A DNA stretch of 64,000 nt from Bacillus sp. F19 (GTDB taxonomy: Bacteria > Bacillota > Bacilli > Bacillales > Bacillaceae), in the NCBI GenBank assembly GCA_023823795.1, contig CP085710.1:1638001-1702000 (forward strand), given 5' to 3'. The position numbers and the translations under genes were made by a program. Position 1 is the first letter of the stretch. Every line of letters begins with the position of its first letter. Below are positions 32,569 to 41,843 of this stretch, in pieces. Below the pieces are notes generated by a model. The model was given only the letters and a program-made list of their open reading frames with translations. It ran no database searches and was not told where the DNA came from.

Positions 32569-33426
32569 CTACGCTTTTTTGCGGACTGTTTTCGTTTTTT
32601 TCTTCGCTTTGGCAGGCTCAGGTTTTTTAGGAGCAGTTTCTTTTTTTGCCGGCTTTTCTTTTGAGCGGTCAATGCTTGCCTGTAGAGCACTCATTAAGTC
32701 AACGACATTTTCACGCGGAGCATCTGCCGGTGTTTTTCCTTCGTTTTGGCCAGCTTTCTTTTGAATGAGACCAAGAAGTGCTTCCCGGTAGTCATCTTTG
32801 TAAGTTTCAGGGTTAAAGGTCGTTGTTAGCTGATCAATCAGCATAATCGCAGTTTCAAGTTCTTTTTCTCCAAGCTCTGTTTTTTCAGGAACACTTGGCA
32901 CATCAGAAGTATTCCGGACTTCATCCGGATAATGAATGGTTTCCATCACAATTGTGTTCTGATATACGCGGAGAACAGCGAGCTGCTGCTTAGAACGGAT
33001 GGTCATTTCGGCAACTCCGATTTTTCCTGATTTTAAAAGGGCCTCACGAAGCAGTGAATAGGCTTTTCCTCCATTTTCTCCAGGGCCGACAAAATATGAT
33101 CGGTTGAAATAGATGGGATCAATATCTTCCAAGTTCACAAAATCGATAATTTCGACTGCTTTGTCTTCATGCTCTTGTTTAAGCTGTTTCAATTCTTCTT
33201 CATCTAAAATGACAAACTTGCCCTTCACATATTCATAGCCTTTGACAATATCGTCATTCCCGACTGTTTCATCACAGTTAGGACATTTTTTTTCATATTG
33301 AATGGGGGTATGACATTTACTGTGCAAATTTCTGAGCTTTACATCTTTATCTTCGGTAGCTGCATATAATTTGATTGGGATATTCACCAGTCCGAAGCTG
33401 ATGGACCCTTTCCACATTGTGTGCAT
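32569..33426 (-). CDS. ku: Non-homologous end-joining protein Ku
   Basis: A 285-residue bacterial Ku beginning MHTMWKGSISFGLVNIPIKL, the family hallmark, with the Ku core (YFVGPGENGGKAYSLLREAL) and a lysine/alanine/proline-rich tail (AKKETAPKKPEPAKAKKKTK) that contacts DNA and ligase. It forms a ring homodimer on broken ends and recruits LigD. ku and ligD share a strand but not an uninterrupted operon here, because the HAD gene lies between them. Confidence 0.96.
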   Translation of the reverse strand: MHTMWKGSISFGLVNIPIKLYAATEDKDVKLRNLHSKCHTPIQYEKKCPNCDETVGNDDIVKGYEYVKGKFVILDEEELKQLKQEHEDKAVEIIDFVNLEDIDPIYFNRSYFVGPGENGGKAYSLLREALLKSGKIGVAEMTIRSKQQLAVLRVYQNTIVMETIHYPDEVRNTSDVPSVPEKTELGEKELETAIMLIDQLTTTFNPETYKDDYREALLGLIQKKAGQNEGKTPADAPRENVVDLMSALQASIDRSKEKPAKKETAPKKPEPAKAKKKTKTVRKKA

Positions 33427-33634
33427 GATTTTCTCCTGCTTTCCTTTTTTTTCTTAGCTTCTGCGTTTACGAGCGGATGATGTGCAGAAAAAAATGGTTT
33501 TTAGCTGAACTCTGTCAATTCTTTCAGGAAAAAGACGGTCGTACATTTCGATTCGTTTTTTAAGGTGAAAGTTTATGATCTTTTTTTGTGGGAATACATT
33601 TAGAAAATAACGATTCCAAAAAGGAGGGGCTGCA

Positions 33635-35125
33635 ATGTCACGAAATCAGACTATGAACGTCCTGAACCCAGCTACATTAAACAGTGCTGAAAAGATAGAT
33701 GAAACGCCAATTTATCATATTCAGCAAATATATGAGCTTTCAAAATCAGCCTTTGACACATGGAAAGAAAAAAGTGTAAAGGAGCGGCTTTCCTTCATCC
33801 GGAAATTAAAAAACGTGATGCTCGACCGAATGGATGAAATTATTGAGGTGATAGCAGACGATACTGGAAAAGTGAAAGTAGAAGCTGTCACAGCGGATGT
33901 TATGCCGGTTTTGGATGCGATTGCTTTTTTAGAAAAGACGGCGGAAAAAAGTCTTGCAGTGCGCCGGGTGCAGACGCCGGTCACTTTCTGGGGAAAGAAA
34001 AGCTATATAGAATATATGGCAAGAGGCACTGTGCTTGTCATTTCACCATGGAACTATCCGCTTCAGCTGGCTATGGTCCCGATGCTGAATGCTCTTATTG
34101 CCGGCAATTCAGTTATCCTGAAACCATCCGAAGTTACGCCGTTAGTTGGGAAATGCATTGAACATTTGTTCATGCTGGCTGAGTTTCCAAAAGGGATTGT
34201 ACAAGTTGCCCATGGAGGCAAAGATGTAGGAGCTGCGCTGACTAGAGAAAAACCTGATTATATTTTTTTTACCGGATCTGTTGCGACGGGAAAAAAAATT
34301 CAGGAAGAAGCATCTAAAGCATTAACACCTACGACACTTGAACTTGGAGGGAAAGATCCAATCCTTATTTTCGCAGATGCCAATCTGGACCGGGCGGCAA
34401 AGGGTGCAGCGTGGGGAGCTTTTACTAACAGCGGTCAAGTGTGCATCAGCTCTGAGCGAATTTACGTAGAACAGAGTGTTTATGAAGAATTTCTTGAAAA
34501 ACTTCAAAGTGAAACTTTAAAGCTCAAACAGGGCACAGACGTAAATGATGATATTGGATCCATGACCTATCGGGGCCAGATAGAAATTATGAAAGAACAA
34601 CTGGAAGAGGCAATAGCAGGAGGTGCCAGGTTAGTAAGCGGTACGATGCCGCGTGATTGGGATTTGTCTCAAGGCCTTTTCATTCCCCCAACCATTGTCG
34701 TTGATGTTCATCAAAAAATGAAGCTAGTACAGGAAGAAACATTTGGACCTGTTGTAACTGTCATGCCCTTTCAATCAGAGGAAGAGGCAATAGAACTTGC
34801 AAATGACTCCATCTACGGGTTAAATGCCAGCGTTTGGAGCAAAGACTTAAAGAAAGCGAAACGGGTTGTTTCAAAGCTCGTTACTGGAAATGCGGTTATC
34901 AATGATGTGATGATGTCAGTAGCCAACCACCATCTTCCATTCGGCGGAGTGAAGCACAGCGGAATAGGAAAGTACCACGGGAAGCAGGGTATACGTGTGT
35001 TTTGTCATGAAAAGTCTGTTTTACTTGATCGGGGAAAGAAAAAGACGGAGATTCAATGGTATCCCTATCAGAATAAATACCCTAAAATCCGATCATTTCT
35101 AAAGGTGCTTTTCAGGAAAAAATAA
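33635..35125 (+). CDS. Aldehyde dehydrogenase
   Basis: A 496-residue NAD(P)-dependent ALDH. SPWNYPLQLAMVPMLNALIA binds cofactor and TLELGGKDPILIF carries the general-base Glu. SGQVCISSERIYV holds the catalytic Cys, ETFGPVVTVMPF is the conserved C-terminal strand, and NHHLPFGGVKHSGIG closes the family signature. The pattern PWNYP with a C-terminal basic extension fits the fatty/aromatic aldehyde group rather than the betaine or succinate semialdehyde types. RBS AAAGGAGGGG. Monocistronic. Confidence 0.92.
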   Translation: MSRNQTMNVLNPATLNSAEKIDETPIYHIQQIYELSKSAFDTWKEKSVKERLSFIRKLKNVMLDRMDEIIEVIADDTGKVKVEAVTADVMPVLDAIAFLEKTAEKSLAVRRVQTPVTFWGKKSYIEYMARGTVLVISPWNYPLQLAMVPMLNALIAGNSVILKPSEVTPLVGKCIEHLFMLAEFPKGIVQVAHGGKDVGAALTREKPDYIFFTGSVATGKKIQEEASKALTPTTLELGGKDPILIFADANLDRAAKGAAWGAFTNSGQVCISSERIYVEQSVYEEFLEKLQSETLKLKQGTDVNDDIGSMTYRGQIEIMKEQLEEAIAGGARLVSGTMPRDWDLSQGLFIPPTIVVDVHQKMKLVQEETFGPVVTVMPFQSEEEAIELANDSIYGLNASVWSKDLKKAKRVVSKLVTGNAVINDVMMSVANHHLPFGGVKHSGIGKYHGKQGIRVFCHEKSVLLDRGKKKTEIQWYPYQNKYPKIRSFLKVLFRKK

Positions 35126-35127
35126 AA

Positions 35128-35160
35128 AAAAGTAGCCGTACCTCTTGAGACGGCTAGTTA
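35128..35160. terminator. Terminator
   Basis: TAGCCGT / ACGGCTA hairpin between convergent genes; A-run on the left serves the minus-strand gene. Confidence 0.65.
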
Positions 35161-35170
35161 TTATGTTGAT

Positions 35171-35941
35171 TTAAATAGATTGAATGACGATGACTAACAC
35201 CCCTAGCGCCCAAACATAAACGGCAAATCCTTTTAAGGAGTGCTTTTTTACATAGCCGATCATCCATTTTACTGCGATGTAGCCCGTAAATGCAGCGCTC
35301 AAAGTTGCCAGGAGCAAAGGGATGAAGCCGATAGCCGCTGCCTGCCCTGAAAAAAGATCTGCTGATTGAAACACGATGGCCCCAAATATGGCCGGAATGG
35401 AGAGCAAAAATGAAAAGTAAGCTGCGGTTTCTTTATCGATTTTTCGCATCAAAGCTCCTACAATCGTCATCCCTGACCTTGAAATCGCGGGAAATATAGC
35501 AAGAGCCTGGAAACAGCCGATAAACAAAGCGTCGCCTGCAGTTAAATCATCCAGTTTCTTTGAACCCATTTTTATGGAATCCGCAAACCATAAAAATACT
35601 CCTGTAATTAAAAACTCCCACCCGATGGTGACACCGGACTTTGAAATGCCATCAAAAAAATCACTGATAAACACCCCTGCGAAAACGGCAGGCAGTGTTC
35701 CTGCAAATAATAAAAATGTCAGCTTGGTAAAAGGATTTTTTAAAAGCTTAAGTAAAATATCTCTGTAAAACACGATGAGCGCGATAAAGGTTCCGATGTG
35801 CAGCATCGTATCAAGAAAGATTCCGCCGTCTTGCATTCCGAACAGCTTTCTTCCCAAGTAGAGATGTCCTGTTGAACTTATCGGCAGAAATTCAGTCAGA
35901 CCTTGTATGAATCCTAATATCATTGCCTGCAGCCAATCCAT
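35171..35941 (-). CDS. uppP: Undecaprenyl-diphosphatase
   Basis: The 256-residue membrane enzyme (BacA/UppP) recycles the lipid carrier for cell-wall synthesis and gives bacitracin tolerance. Signature motifs: GFIQGLTEFLPISSTGHLYL near the N-terminus and AISRSGMTIVGAL in the middle, the two halves of the active site, plus about eight TM helices. Length is normal. It stands alone between convergent and divergent neighbours. Confidence 0.95.
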   Translation of the reverse strand: MDWLQAMILGFIQGLTEFLPISSTGHLYLGRKLFGMQDGGIFLDTMLHIGTFIALIVFYRDILLKLLKNPFTKLTFLLFAGTLPAVFAGVFISDFFDGISKSGVTIGWEFLITGVFLWFADSIKMGSKKLDDLTAGDALFIGCFQALAIFPAISRSGMTIVGALMRKIDKETAAYFSFLLSIPAIFGAIVFQSADLFSGQAAAIGFIPLLLATLSAAFTGYIAVKWMIGYVKKHSLKGFAVYVWALGVLVIVIQSI

Positions 35942-36099
35942 TTCTTCACCTCAATTAAAGAATAGGCTCTTTTCGTGACCTTCCATCTGCATCATCCAAC
36001 CGAAAAAAGCCAAAAATTAATAATCTTTAAAGTTGTCCCTTTTTAAACGTATGTGTAGTATGATAGCTTGTAGAACTGAAAAGGAGTTTGGTACTGAAC

Positions 36100-36711
36100 A
36101 TGGAACATTACATTCTAGCTTTTATTGAATACTTTAAAGACCTTTCGTACTTTGGCGTGCTCCTTGCACTGTGCTTTGAGTTTGTGCCTGCTGAAGTGGT
36201 GCTGCCGCTTGCAGGGTATTGGGTTTATCAGGGAGATATGACTTTATGGGGGACGGTTCTTGCCGGAACGGTCGGGGGAACAATCGGTCCGCTTACCCTT
36301 TATGCGCTTGGCCGCTACGGGGGAAGACCATTTCTCATAAAGTATGGAAAATATATGTTTATCAACGAAGAAAACCTTTCAAAGGCAGATGCTTTCTTCG
36401 AAAAAAACGGAGCGATGGTGGCATTTACCGCCCGTTTCCTGCCTGGAGTCAGAACGCTGATCTCCATACCATGCGGAATGGCTAAAATGAACGTCTGGAT
36501 TTTTTCCATTTATACGTTTGCTGCAATGCTTCCTATTACGTTTTTATACGTATTTCTTGGGTTTAAACTTGGTGACAAATGGGAGGAAGTAGGCGGAATA
36601 GCGAACGACTATTTACTTCCGGCGGGTGTTGTCATTGTCATTATTTTTCTTTTGTACAAGTTTATGACAAGAAAAGCAATCAAGCCTACAACATTCACTC
36701 ATAAGAATTAA
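36100..36711 (+). CDS. ykoX: DedA-family membrane protein
   Basis: A 203-residue DedA protein with the family hallmarks FEFVPAEVVLPLAGYWVYQG (acidic residue in the re-entrant loop) and FTARFLPGVRTLISIPCGMA (essential arginines). DedA proteins flip or recycle undecaprenyl phosphate and related lipids, so a neighbour recycling the same carrier (uppP, divergent) is noteworthy. Start: ATG 36100 lies 13 bases after AAGGAG; a TTG at 36088 is too close to the RBS. The position beside ykoY supports ykoX. Confidence 0.88.
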   Translation: MEHYILAFIEYFKDLSYFGVLLALCFEFVPAEVVLPLAGYWVYQGDMTLWGTVLAGTVGGTIGPLTLYALGRYGGRPFLIKYGKYMFINEENLSKADAFFEKNGAMVAFTARFLPGVRTLISIPCGMAKMNVWIFSIYTFAAMLPITFLYVFLGFKLGDKWEEVGGIANDYLLPAGVVIVIIFLLYKFMTRKAIKPTTFTHKN

Positions 36712-36716
36712 ATAAA

Positions 36717-36750
36717 AACACCTTTTCCAGGTTAAGGAAAAGGTGTTTTT
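36717..36750 (+). terminator. Terminator after the DedA gene
   Basis: AACACCTTTTCC / GGAAAAGGTGTT stem with T-run. Confidence 0.85.
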
Positions 36751-36813
36751 TAGGATAGAAGTGAAATGATATTGGGTATATAGATTAAATACACGATTAG
36801 GAGGAGTGAAAGA

Positions 36814-37611
36814 ATGGATGTAGCTCTATTGCTCGAGTATGGCTGGGTACTCTTAGTATTAATTGCCCTTGAAGGGATATTAGCAGCGGACAATGCTTTA
36901 GTCATGGCCGTTATGGTTAAGCATTTGCCTGATGAACAACGGAAAAAAGCGCTGTTTTACGGATTGGCGGGAGCCTTTGTGCTGCGCTTTGGTTCCTTGT
37001 TTTTAATTTCATTTTTAGTTGAAGTCTGGCAGGTTCAGGCGATCGGAGCGATTTATCTCCTGTTTATTTCGATCAATCATATATTAAAAAAATTCGTCTT
37101 TAAAAAGGATCTCCATAATCAAAAGGAACGAAAGGAATCAGGGTTTTGGGGAACTGTTATTAAAGTTGAGCTTGCTGATATCGCCTTTGCGGTCGATTCG
37201 ATACTAGCTGCCGTTGCTCTTGCCGTTACATTGCCAGAAACCGCCCTGCCGACAATTGGCGAACTTGATGGCGGACAGTTTTTAGTCATTCTTTCCGGCG
37301 GAGTTATTGGCCTGATCATCATGAGATTTGCAGCAAGCTTTTTCGTTGCACTTCTGCAAAAGCGGCCGAGTCTTGAAACAGCAGCCTTCGCCATCGTCGG
37401 CTGGGTAGGTGTTAAGCTCGCGTTATACACGCTAGCGCACCCTGACATCAATCTTATAGATAAACATTTTATAGAATCAGCTACTTGGAAGCTGATCTTC
37501 TGGATTGTCCTTGCAGGCATTGCCATAGCAGGATGGTTCCTGTCAAAAGACGAAAGCGACAAGCCGGAATCAGAAGAAGAGCGCATGATTGAAGAAGCGG
37601 AACACAGATAA
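36814..37611 (+). CDS. ykoY: TerC-family membrane protein (manganese exporter type)
   Basis: This 265-residue protein has seven or so TM helices and the TerC signatures EGILAADNALVMAVMVKHLP and VELADIAFAVDSILAAVALA, each holding the acidic residues that coordinate the metal. YkoY-type proteins export Mn(II) or metallate secreted proteins. In B. subtilis a yybP-ykoY manganese riboswitch precedes it; here only about 60 bp separate it from the preceding terminator, and no such element fits. RBS TTAGGAGGAG. A terminator follows. Confidence 0.9.
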   Translation: MDVALLLEYGWVLLVLIALEGILAADNALVMAVMVKHLPDEQRKKALFYGLAGAFVLRFGSLFLISFLVEVWQVQAIGAIYLLFISINHILKKFVFKKDLHNQKERKESGFWGTVIKVELADIAFAVDSILAAVALAVTLPETALPTIGELDGGQFLVILSGGVIGLIIMRFAASFFVALLQKRPSLETAAFAIVGWVGVKLALYTLAHPDINLIDKHFIESATWKLIFWIVLAGIAIAGWFLSKDESDKPESEEERMIEEAEHR

Positions 37612-37616
37612 AAAAG

Positions 37617-37646
37617 CAGCATCCGAAATGAATTCGGGTGTTTTTA
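37617..37646 (+). terminator. Terminator after the TerC gene
   Basis: CATCCGAA / TTCGGGTG hairpin followed by five T. Confidence 0.65.
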
Positions 37647-37964
37647 TGTTTGGGAATTGAGCATTTTGCTGGCTTTTATATGGTGTACTCGCCTCATTTA
37701 AGCAGCAGTAGATAAAACCTGATTTCCGAAAGTGAAACCGGTATTGCAGATAGTTACAAGGCGCCAGCGGATTATGAAACACCGGTTTCGGATAGTTAGG
37801 TTCATAGGGCTGAATCGCATCTGCAATATGTGTACTTTTACACTTCTTAACGGATCAATATGCCATGAGCAGCTAGTAAAGGATATTTTCGGGTTGAACT
37901 TGGACAATTGGCGAGTCTTTTTGTGGTTTCACACCTCATTTTGGATTCCATATTGGCTAGTGAT

Positions 37965-38267
37965 TTAGAAATAGAAAGAATTCCATCCAGTTATTTGAAA
38001 TTTATTCCTGTAATTAGATATAAATTTCAAATTACAGCCAATTTTACTATATTTTTCACATACTTTGTAATCTTTTTGTAAAAAAAGAATTTTTACACCC
38101 TTAAATTCCGATTTCATTTCGTAGCTGTTTATTGAGAAAAAAATAAATGAGAGGAGTAAATCCGCAGGTTTAAAGTCATCTAACAGCTTCAAATCTTTTT
38201 CCGTCTCCCATTTCCATTTATCCGATAGGCAAGCATAATTCCAATTTTCTTCCTTTGCGCTCTCCAT
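37965..38267 (-). CDS. Doubtful hypothetical ORF
   Basis: A 100-codon frame (MESAKEENWNYACLSDKWKW...) with no RBS before its ATG and very AT-rich codons toward the end. Its 3' part is made of the interleaved inverted repeats at 37994-38037, which argues against coding. Kept at low confidence because the N-terminal 40 residues look protein-like. The region 37647-37964 holds nothing recognisable. Confidence 0.2.
   Translation of the reverse strand: MESAKEENWNYACLSDKWKWETEKDLKLLDDFKPADLLLSFIFFSINSYEMKSEFKGVKILFLQKDYKVCEKYSKIGCNLKFISNYRNKFQITGWNSFYF
37994..38037. repeat. Two interleaved inverted repeats upstream of sigI
   Basis: TTTGAAATTTAT (37994-38005) is an exact inverted match of ATAAATTTCAAA (38020-38031), and CTGTAATT (38008-38015) of AATTACAG (38030-38037). 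The order A-B-A'-B' is that of a pseudoknot or of two mutually exclusive hairpins. Confidence 0.7.
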
Positions 38268-38321
38268 GCAAATTAGCTATGATTATACGAAGTAATATGG
38301 GAGAAACTGAGGTGAGAACCG

Positions 38322-39068
38322 GTGCTTAGCCTACTGTTTAAACTTGGCAAAAAGAAACCAACTTTAGAAGATACCGTCTTGCAGATACAAGATGGGGATC
38401 AGCAAATGCAGAACACACTAATTGACCAATATAAACCATTCGTGGCAAAAACCGTTTCTTCGGTTTGTAAAAGATACATTGATGAGAGAGACGATGAGTT
38501 CAGTATTGGTCTCATTGCTTTTAATGAAGCCATTGAAAAGTATTCAACTGAAAAAGGGAGCTCGCTTCTTGCTTTCGCCGAATTGATTATAAAGAGAAAA
38601 GTGATCGATTATATCCGGAAAGAGGCAAGAAATCCCCAAACAGTGAACATTGACCTTCAGGAGCATGAAGAAGGCGAGGCCTCACAAAGCAAGATCGAGG
38701 CGGATCTGTCGATTGAAGAGCATCAGAAACTGATTGAACAAGAACAGCGCAGAGAAGAGATTGTTTACTTTCAGACAGTCCTGCAGGAATTTGGCTTGTC
38801 TTTTTCAGAACTGATGGAGCAATCTCCAAAGCATATAGACGCAAGACAAAATGCAATTAAGGTGGCGCAAATACTTATTGAACATGATGAACTCAAGCGC
38901 ATCCTGTTCACAAAAAAACAGCTTCCGGTCAAACAGCTTGAGACGCTTGTATCTGTCAGTCGCAAAACAATAGAGAGAAATAGAAAATATATTATTGCAA
39001 TGACAATTATTTTATCTGGGGATTACATTTATCTGAAAGACTATATAAGAGGGGTGCTTCAATCATGA
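38322..39068 (+). CDS. sigI: RNA polymerase sigma factor SigI
   Basis: A 248-residue sigma-70-like protein of the SigI group: region 2 (DQYKPFVAKTVSSVCKRYID, FSIGLIAFNEAIEKYSTEKG, AELIIKRKVIDYIRKEARNP) and the special SigI-C domain in place of region 4 (TKKQLPVKQLETLVSVSRKT). SigI responds to heat and cell-envelope stress in Bacillus. The GTG start follows GAGGTGAGAA. Its stop overlaps the start of rsgI by four bases. Confidence 0.95.
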   Translation: MLSLLFKLGKKKPTLEDTVLQIQDGDQQMQNTLIDQYKPFVAKTVSSVCKRYIDERDDEFSIGLIAFNEAIEKYSTEKGSSLLAFAELIIKRKVIDYIRKEARNPQTVNIDLQEHEEGEASQSKIEADLSIEEHQKLIEQEQRREEIVYFQTVLQEFGLSFSELMEQSPKHIDARQNAIKVAQILIEHDELKRILFTKKQLPVKQLETLVSVSRKTIERNRKYIIAMTIILSGDYIYLKDYIRGVLQS

Positions 39069-40168
39069 AAAAAGGGATCGTCGTTGATCGAAATGATGAT
39101 TACGTCACATTACTTACCCCCGATGGACAATTTTTGAAAGCAAATAAACAAAAACGTTCATACGAGCTGGGTGAGGAAATTACTTTTTTTCAACTTTCAG
39201 ATACAAGCGAAAGGGCAAAGCCGTTAAGCATCTTTAATTTGCGCGGAATTAGAACCGGGTTATTGGCAGGTATGGCTCTTATTCTTCTTTTTTTTACAGT
39301 GCTGCCCGTTTTTAAAGATGACAAAGTGTATGCTTACATGACAATTGATATCAATCCAAGCTTTGAACTTAGATTGAATGAGAAGCTTCAGGTCGTGCAG
39401 ATAGAGCCGATGAATGAAGATGGGAAAAAAATGCTTGATGATATAAAAGGCTGGAAAAACCGCGAGATCTCAGACGTCTTTTCCAAGATTGTCGACAAAA
39501 GCAAAGATTTAGGCTATTTAAAGGGAGAAAAAGAAATATTCATAACGACCGTGACCACAGATGACAAACATGAATCCGTCAAAAAGAAAATGCGGGCTGA
39601 TGTTGACCAGTTAAAGGATTCATATAAAAACGAAAATGTAAAAGTCAGTGCAGTTGAATCTGATGTTGAGACAAGAAATAAAGCAGCAGATCAAGGCATT
39701 TCAACCGGCAAGTATATGCAATTAAATGCAGAAACTGCTCCCTTAAACGAAAATAAGGGCGAGAAAGAAGAAGGAAAGCAAGAGACACCCAGTCATGCTG
39801 ATGAAGAAAACAGCAAGAAAACGCCTCCAGCTGTAAAGCCTCCTGCGGAAGAAAAAGAAAAGCAAGCGCCTCCTGAAATACCGGCAAAAAAAGAAGAGCT
39901 GAAAGAGACCATTCCGGAGAAGAAAAAAATTACCCCTCTGCCGCCAAAAGATAAGGTATCGATAAAAAAAAACAATAAAGAAGCTGAAAAAGCAAAAAAA
40001 GAAGCTAAGAAAAAACGGCGTAAAGAGGAAAAGGGCAAATGGCAGCGTGAGGAAGACATAGACGATGATGATAGACGACACAGGGACAATGATCAATATA
40101 TTAAAGATAGAGACAGAGATGATGACGATGAAGATAACGACGAGGGGTCAAGATTTGATCGTGATTAA
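39065..40168 (+). CDS. rsgI: Anti-sigma-I factor RsgI
   Basis: A 367-residue single-pass membrane protein: cytoplasmic RsgI N-terminal domain (MKKGIVVDRNDDYVTLLTPD), TM helix at about 64-83, and an extracytoplasmic domain with DINPSFELRLN. The Asn97-Pro98 pair there is the self-cleavage site described for RsgI relatives. The C-terminal third is a long disordered tail of Lys/Glu/Pro and then Asp/Arg (RDRDDDDEDNDEG), likely to interact with the wall. It holds SigI until stress triggers proteolysis. Translationally coupled to sigI. Confidence 0.93.
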   Translation: MKKGIVVDRNDDYVTLLTPDGQFLKANKQKRSYELGEEITFFQLSDTSERAKPLSIFNLRGIRTGLLAGMALILLFFTVLPVFKDDKVYAYMTIDINPSFELRLNEKLQVVQIEPMNEDGKKMLDDIKGWKNREISDVFSKIVDKSKDLGYLKGEKEIFITTVTTDDKHESVKKKMRADVDQLKDSYKNENVKVSAVESDVETRNKAADQGISTGKYMQLNAETAPLNENKGEKEEGKQETPSHADEENSKKTPPAVKPPAEEKEKQAPPEIPAKKEELKETIPEKKKITPLPPKDKVSIKKNNKEAEKAKKEAKKKRRKEEKGKWQREEDIDDDDRRHRDNDQYIKDRDRDDDDEDNDEGSRFDRD

Positions 40169-40244
40169 TTCTTAAAGTGCCAAAATAAGAGGATGACTTG
40201 ATCGGATTGGCGCTTATTAGTTTTTACATAACTGGTAACAGAAG

Positions 40245-40275
40245 AACCGCCGGGGTGGATGCACCCCGGCGGTTT
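40245..40275. terminator. Bidirectional terminator
   Basis: AACCGCCGGGGTG / CACCCCGGCGGTT, a perfect 13-bp stem with loop GATG, between convergent rsgI and the SASP gene. Confidence 0.85.
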
Positions 40276-40282
40276 TGCCATG

Positions 40283-40489
40283 TTATTCAGTTTTAGAGGA
40301 TTGTCCGCCAAGTCCTGCTTGTGCTTGAGCGACTAAGCGCTTTGTAATTTCTCCACCTACAGATCCGTTTGATCGTGCTGCTGTGTCAGATCCAAGCGAA
40401 ACTCCAAATTCCTGTGCAATTTCATATTTGATTTGATCCAGTGCCTGTTCAATTCCTGGAACAAGTAATTTGTTGCTGCTGCGTGCCAT
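40283..40489 (-). CDS. sspD: Alpha/beta-type small acid-soluble spore protein
   Basis: A 68-residue SASP starting [20 protein letters not shown], with the GPR protease cleavage region [12 protein letters not shown] and the C-terminal signature [17 protein letters not shown]. It coats and protects spore DNA and is degraded at germination. The ATG at 40489 lies nine bases after AAAGGAG; a TTG three codons earlier is too close. sspD occupies this place next to sigI-rsgI in B. subtilis; paralogues are hard to tell apart by sequence alone. Confidence 0.92.
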   Translation of the reverse strand: MARSSNKLLVPGIEQALDQIKYEIAQEFGVSLGSDTAARSNGSVGGEITKRLVAQAQAGLGGQSSKTE

Positions 40490-40662
40490 TATTTTCAACT
40501 CCTTTGTTAAATGATCAGCCTGATATGGCTGTTCTTATAGTGTTGATTCATGCAGAAATAATATACTGGCAATTGTCACCGTATGTCTTCTGCGTGAATA
40601 TGCCTGAATGAAAGGATTTGGAATAACAAAAACTACCTTCATACTATAAGAGGCGGTGAAGT

Positions 40663-41841
40663 GATGGATATCAGAAGCGGTACGTTTTTTTGGCCTGAAA
40701 CTGTTACTCACAAACCGATATTAGCTGTGACGTATTAATCATCGGAGGCGGCGAGTCAGGCGCCCACTGTGCTTATTTTTTGAGCGAAACAGATCTGAAT
40801 GTTGTTTTAGTTGAAATGGATCGTGCCGGCAGCGGAAGTTCCAGTATAAATACCGGACTGCTGCAATATTCGAATGATAAAATGCTTACAGCTTGCGCAA
40901 ACTCCTTTGGCCGGGAGAAAGCTGTCAGACATTACCGGATTTGTGAACAGGCACTGAAAGGATTAGAAAAGCTGGTTCCGTCCCTATCAATCAATCCCTG
41001 ACTTTAAATAAGAGAGAGTCTCTATTATGCATCTGAGGAGGCAGACGCAGAAGCATTGAGAAAGGAATATGACATGCTGAAGAAGAATTCCTTTCAGACA
41101 CAGTGGCTGACCGCTTCCGATATCAAAAGGATGTATGGATTTAACAAACCGGCAGCGATTTTATCGGGAGGTGACGCAGAAGTTAACCCTTATAAGCTCG
41201 CACTTTCTCTTATTGATGCTGCGGCAGCTCGGGGCGTGCGTGTTTTTGAAAAGACAGAGGTCACCGGGAGGAAATTTGAGCAAAGCCATGCCATCATGTA
41301 TACAGCAGACGGGGCAAGTATTAAAACCAAGAAGGTGATCATGGCAGCCGGGTACCGCAATCAGGAAATCAGACGCGAACAGAATGCTGTTTTGTCCAGT
41401 ACCTATGCAATCGCCACTAACAGGCTTAAAGAGAAAGAAATCTGGCATGGTCAAACGCTTATATGGGAAACAGCAAGACCTTATTTATACATAAGAACGA
41501 CTGCCGATAACCGAATTTTAGCAGGAGGGCTAGATGAAGGAACCATAGAAGCAGGAAAAATAGATTCGAAGCTGATCAATAAAAGAGATCAGCTCCTGAT
41601 GGAAGTGAAAAAGCTCTTTCCTGAACTGAAGCTTGAGGCTGAATACTTCTGGGGAGCTGTGTTTGGAAGTACTCATGACGGGCTTCCGATGATTAAAGAA
41701 TATCCTGAGCTGCCGCACTGCCTGTTTTTGCTGGGCTACGGCGGAAATGGCACAATTTACAGCCACATGCTCGCAAGCCTCATCCGGGACCATATAACAG
41801 GGAAGCAGAATGATGACTTGCAGATATATATGCAGAGATAA
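40663..41841 (+). pseudogene. FAD-dependent amine/glycine oxidase, frameshifted
   Basis: The gene opens MDIRSGTFFWPET, then a shift near 40702 is needed to reach the FAD motif DVLIIGGGESGAHCAYFLSE. The frame ends at 41001 (SLSINP), and another shift leads to RESLYYASEEADAEALRKEY and the frame from 41056 to 41841 (ILSGGDAEVNPYKLALSLID, AAGYRN, WETARPYLYIRTT, GYGGNGTIYSHMLA). These are DAO-family features. At least two frameshifts make it inactive, though most of the sequence is preserved, implying recent loss. Confidence 0.85.
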
Positions 41842-41843
41842 TC

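Noticed and set aside
36750-36814. yybP-ykoY manganese riboswitch before the TerC gene.
   Set aside because: Expected from B. subtilis, but only about 60 bp lie between the upstream terminator and the start codon and no matching fold is seen.
37965-38267. Real gene upstream of sigI.
   Set aside because: No RBS, AT-rich, and overlapping exact inverted repeats; kept only as a low-confidence entry.
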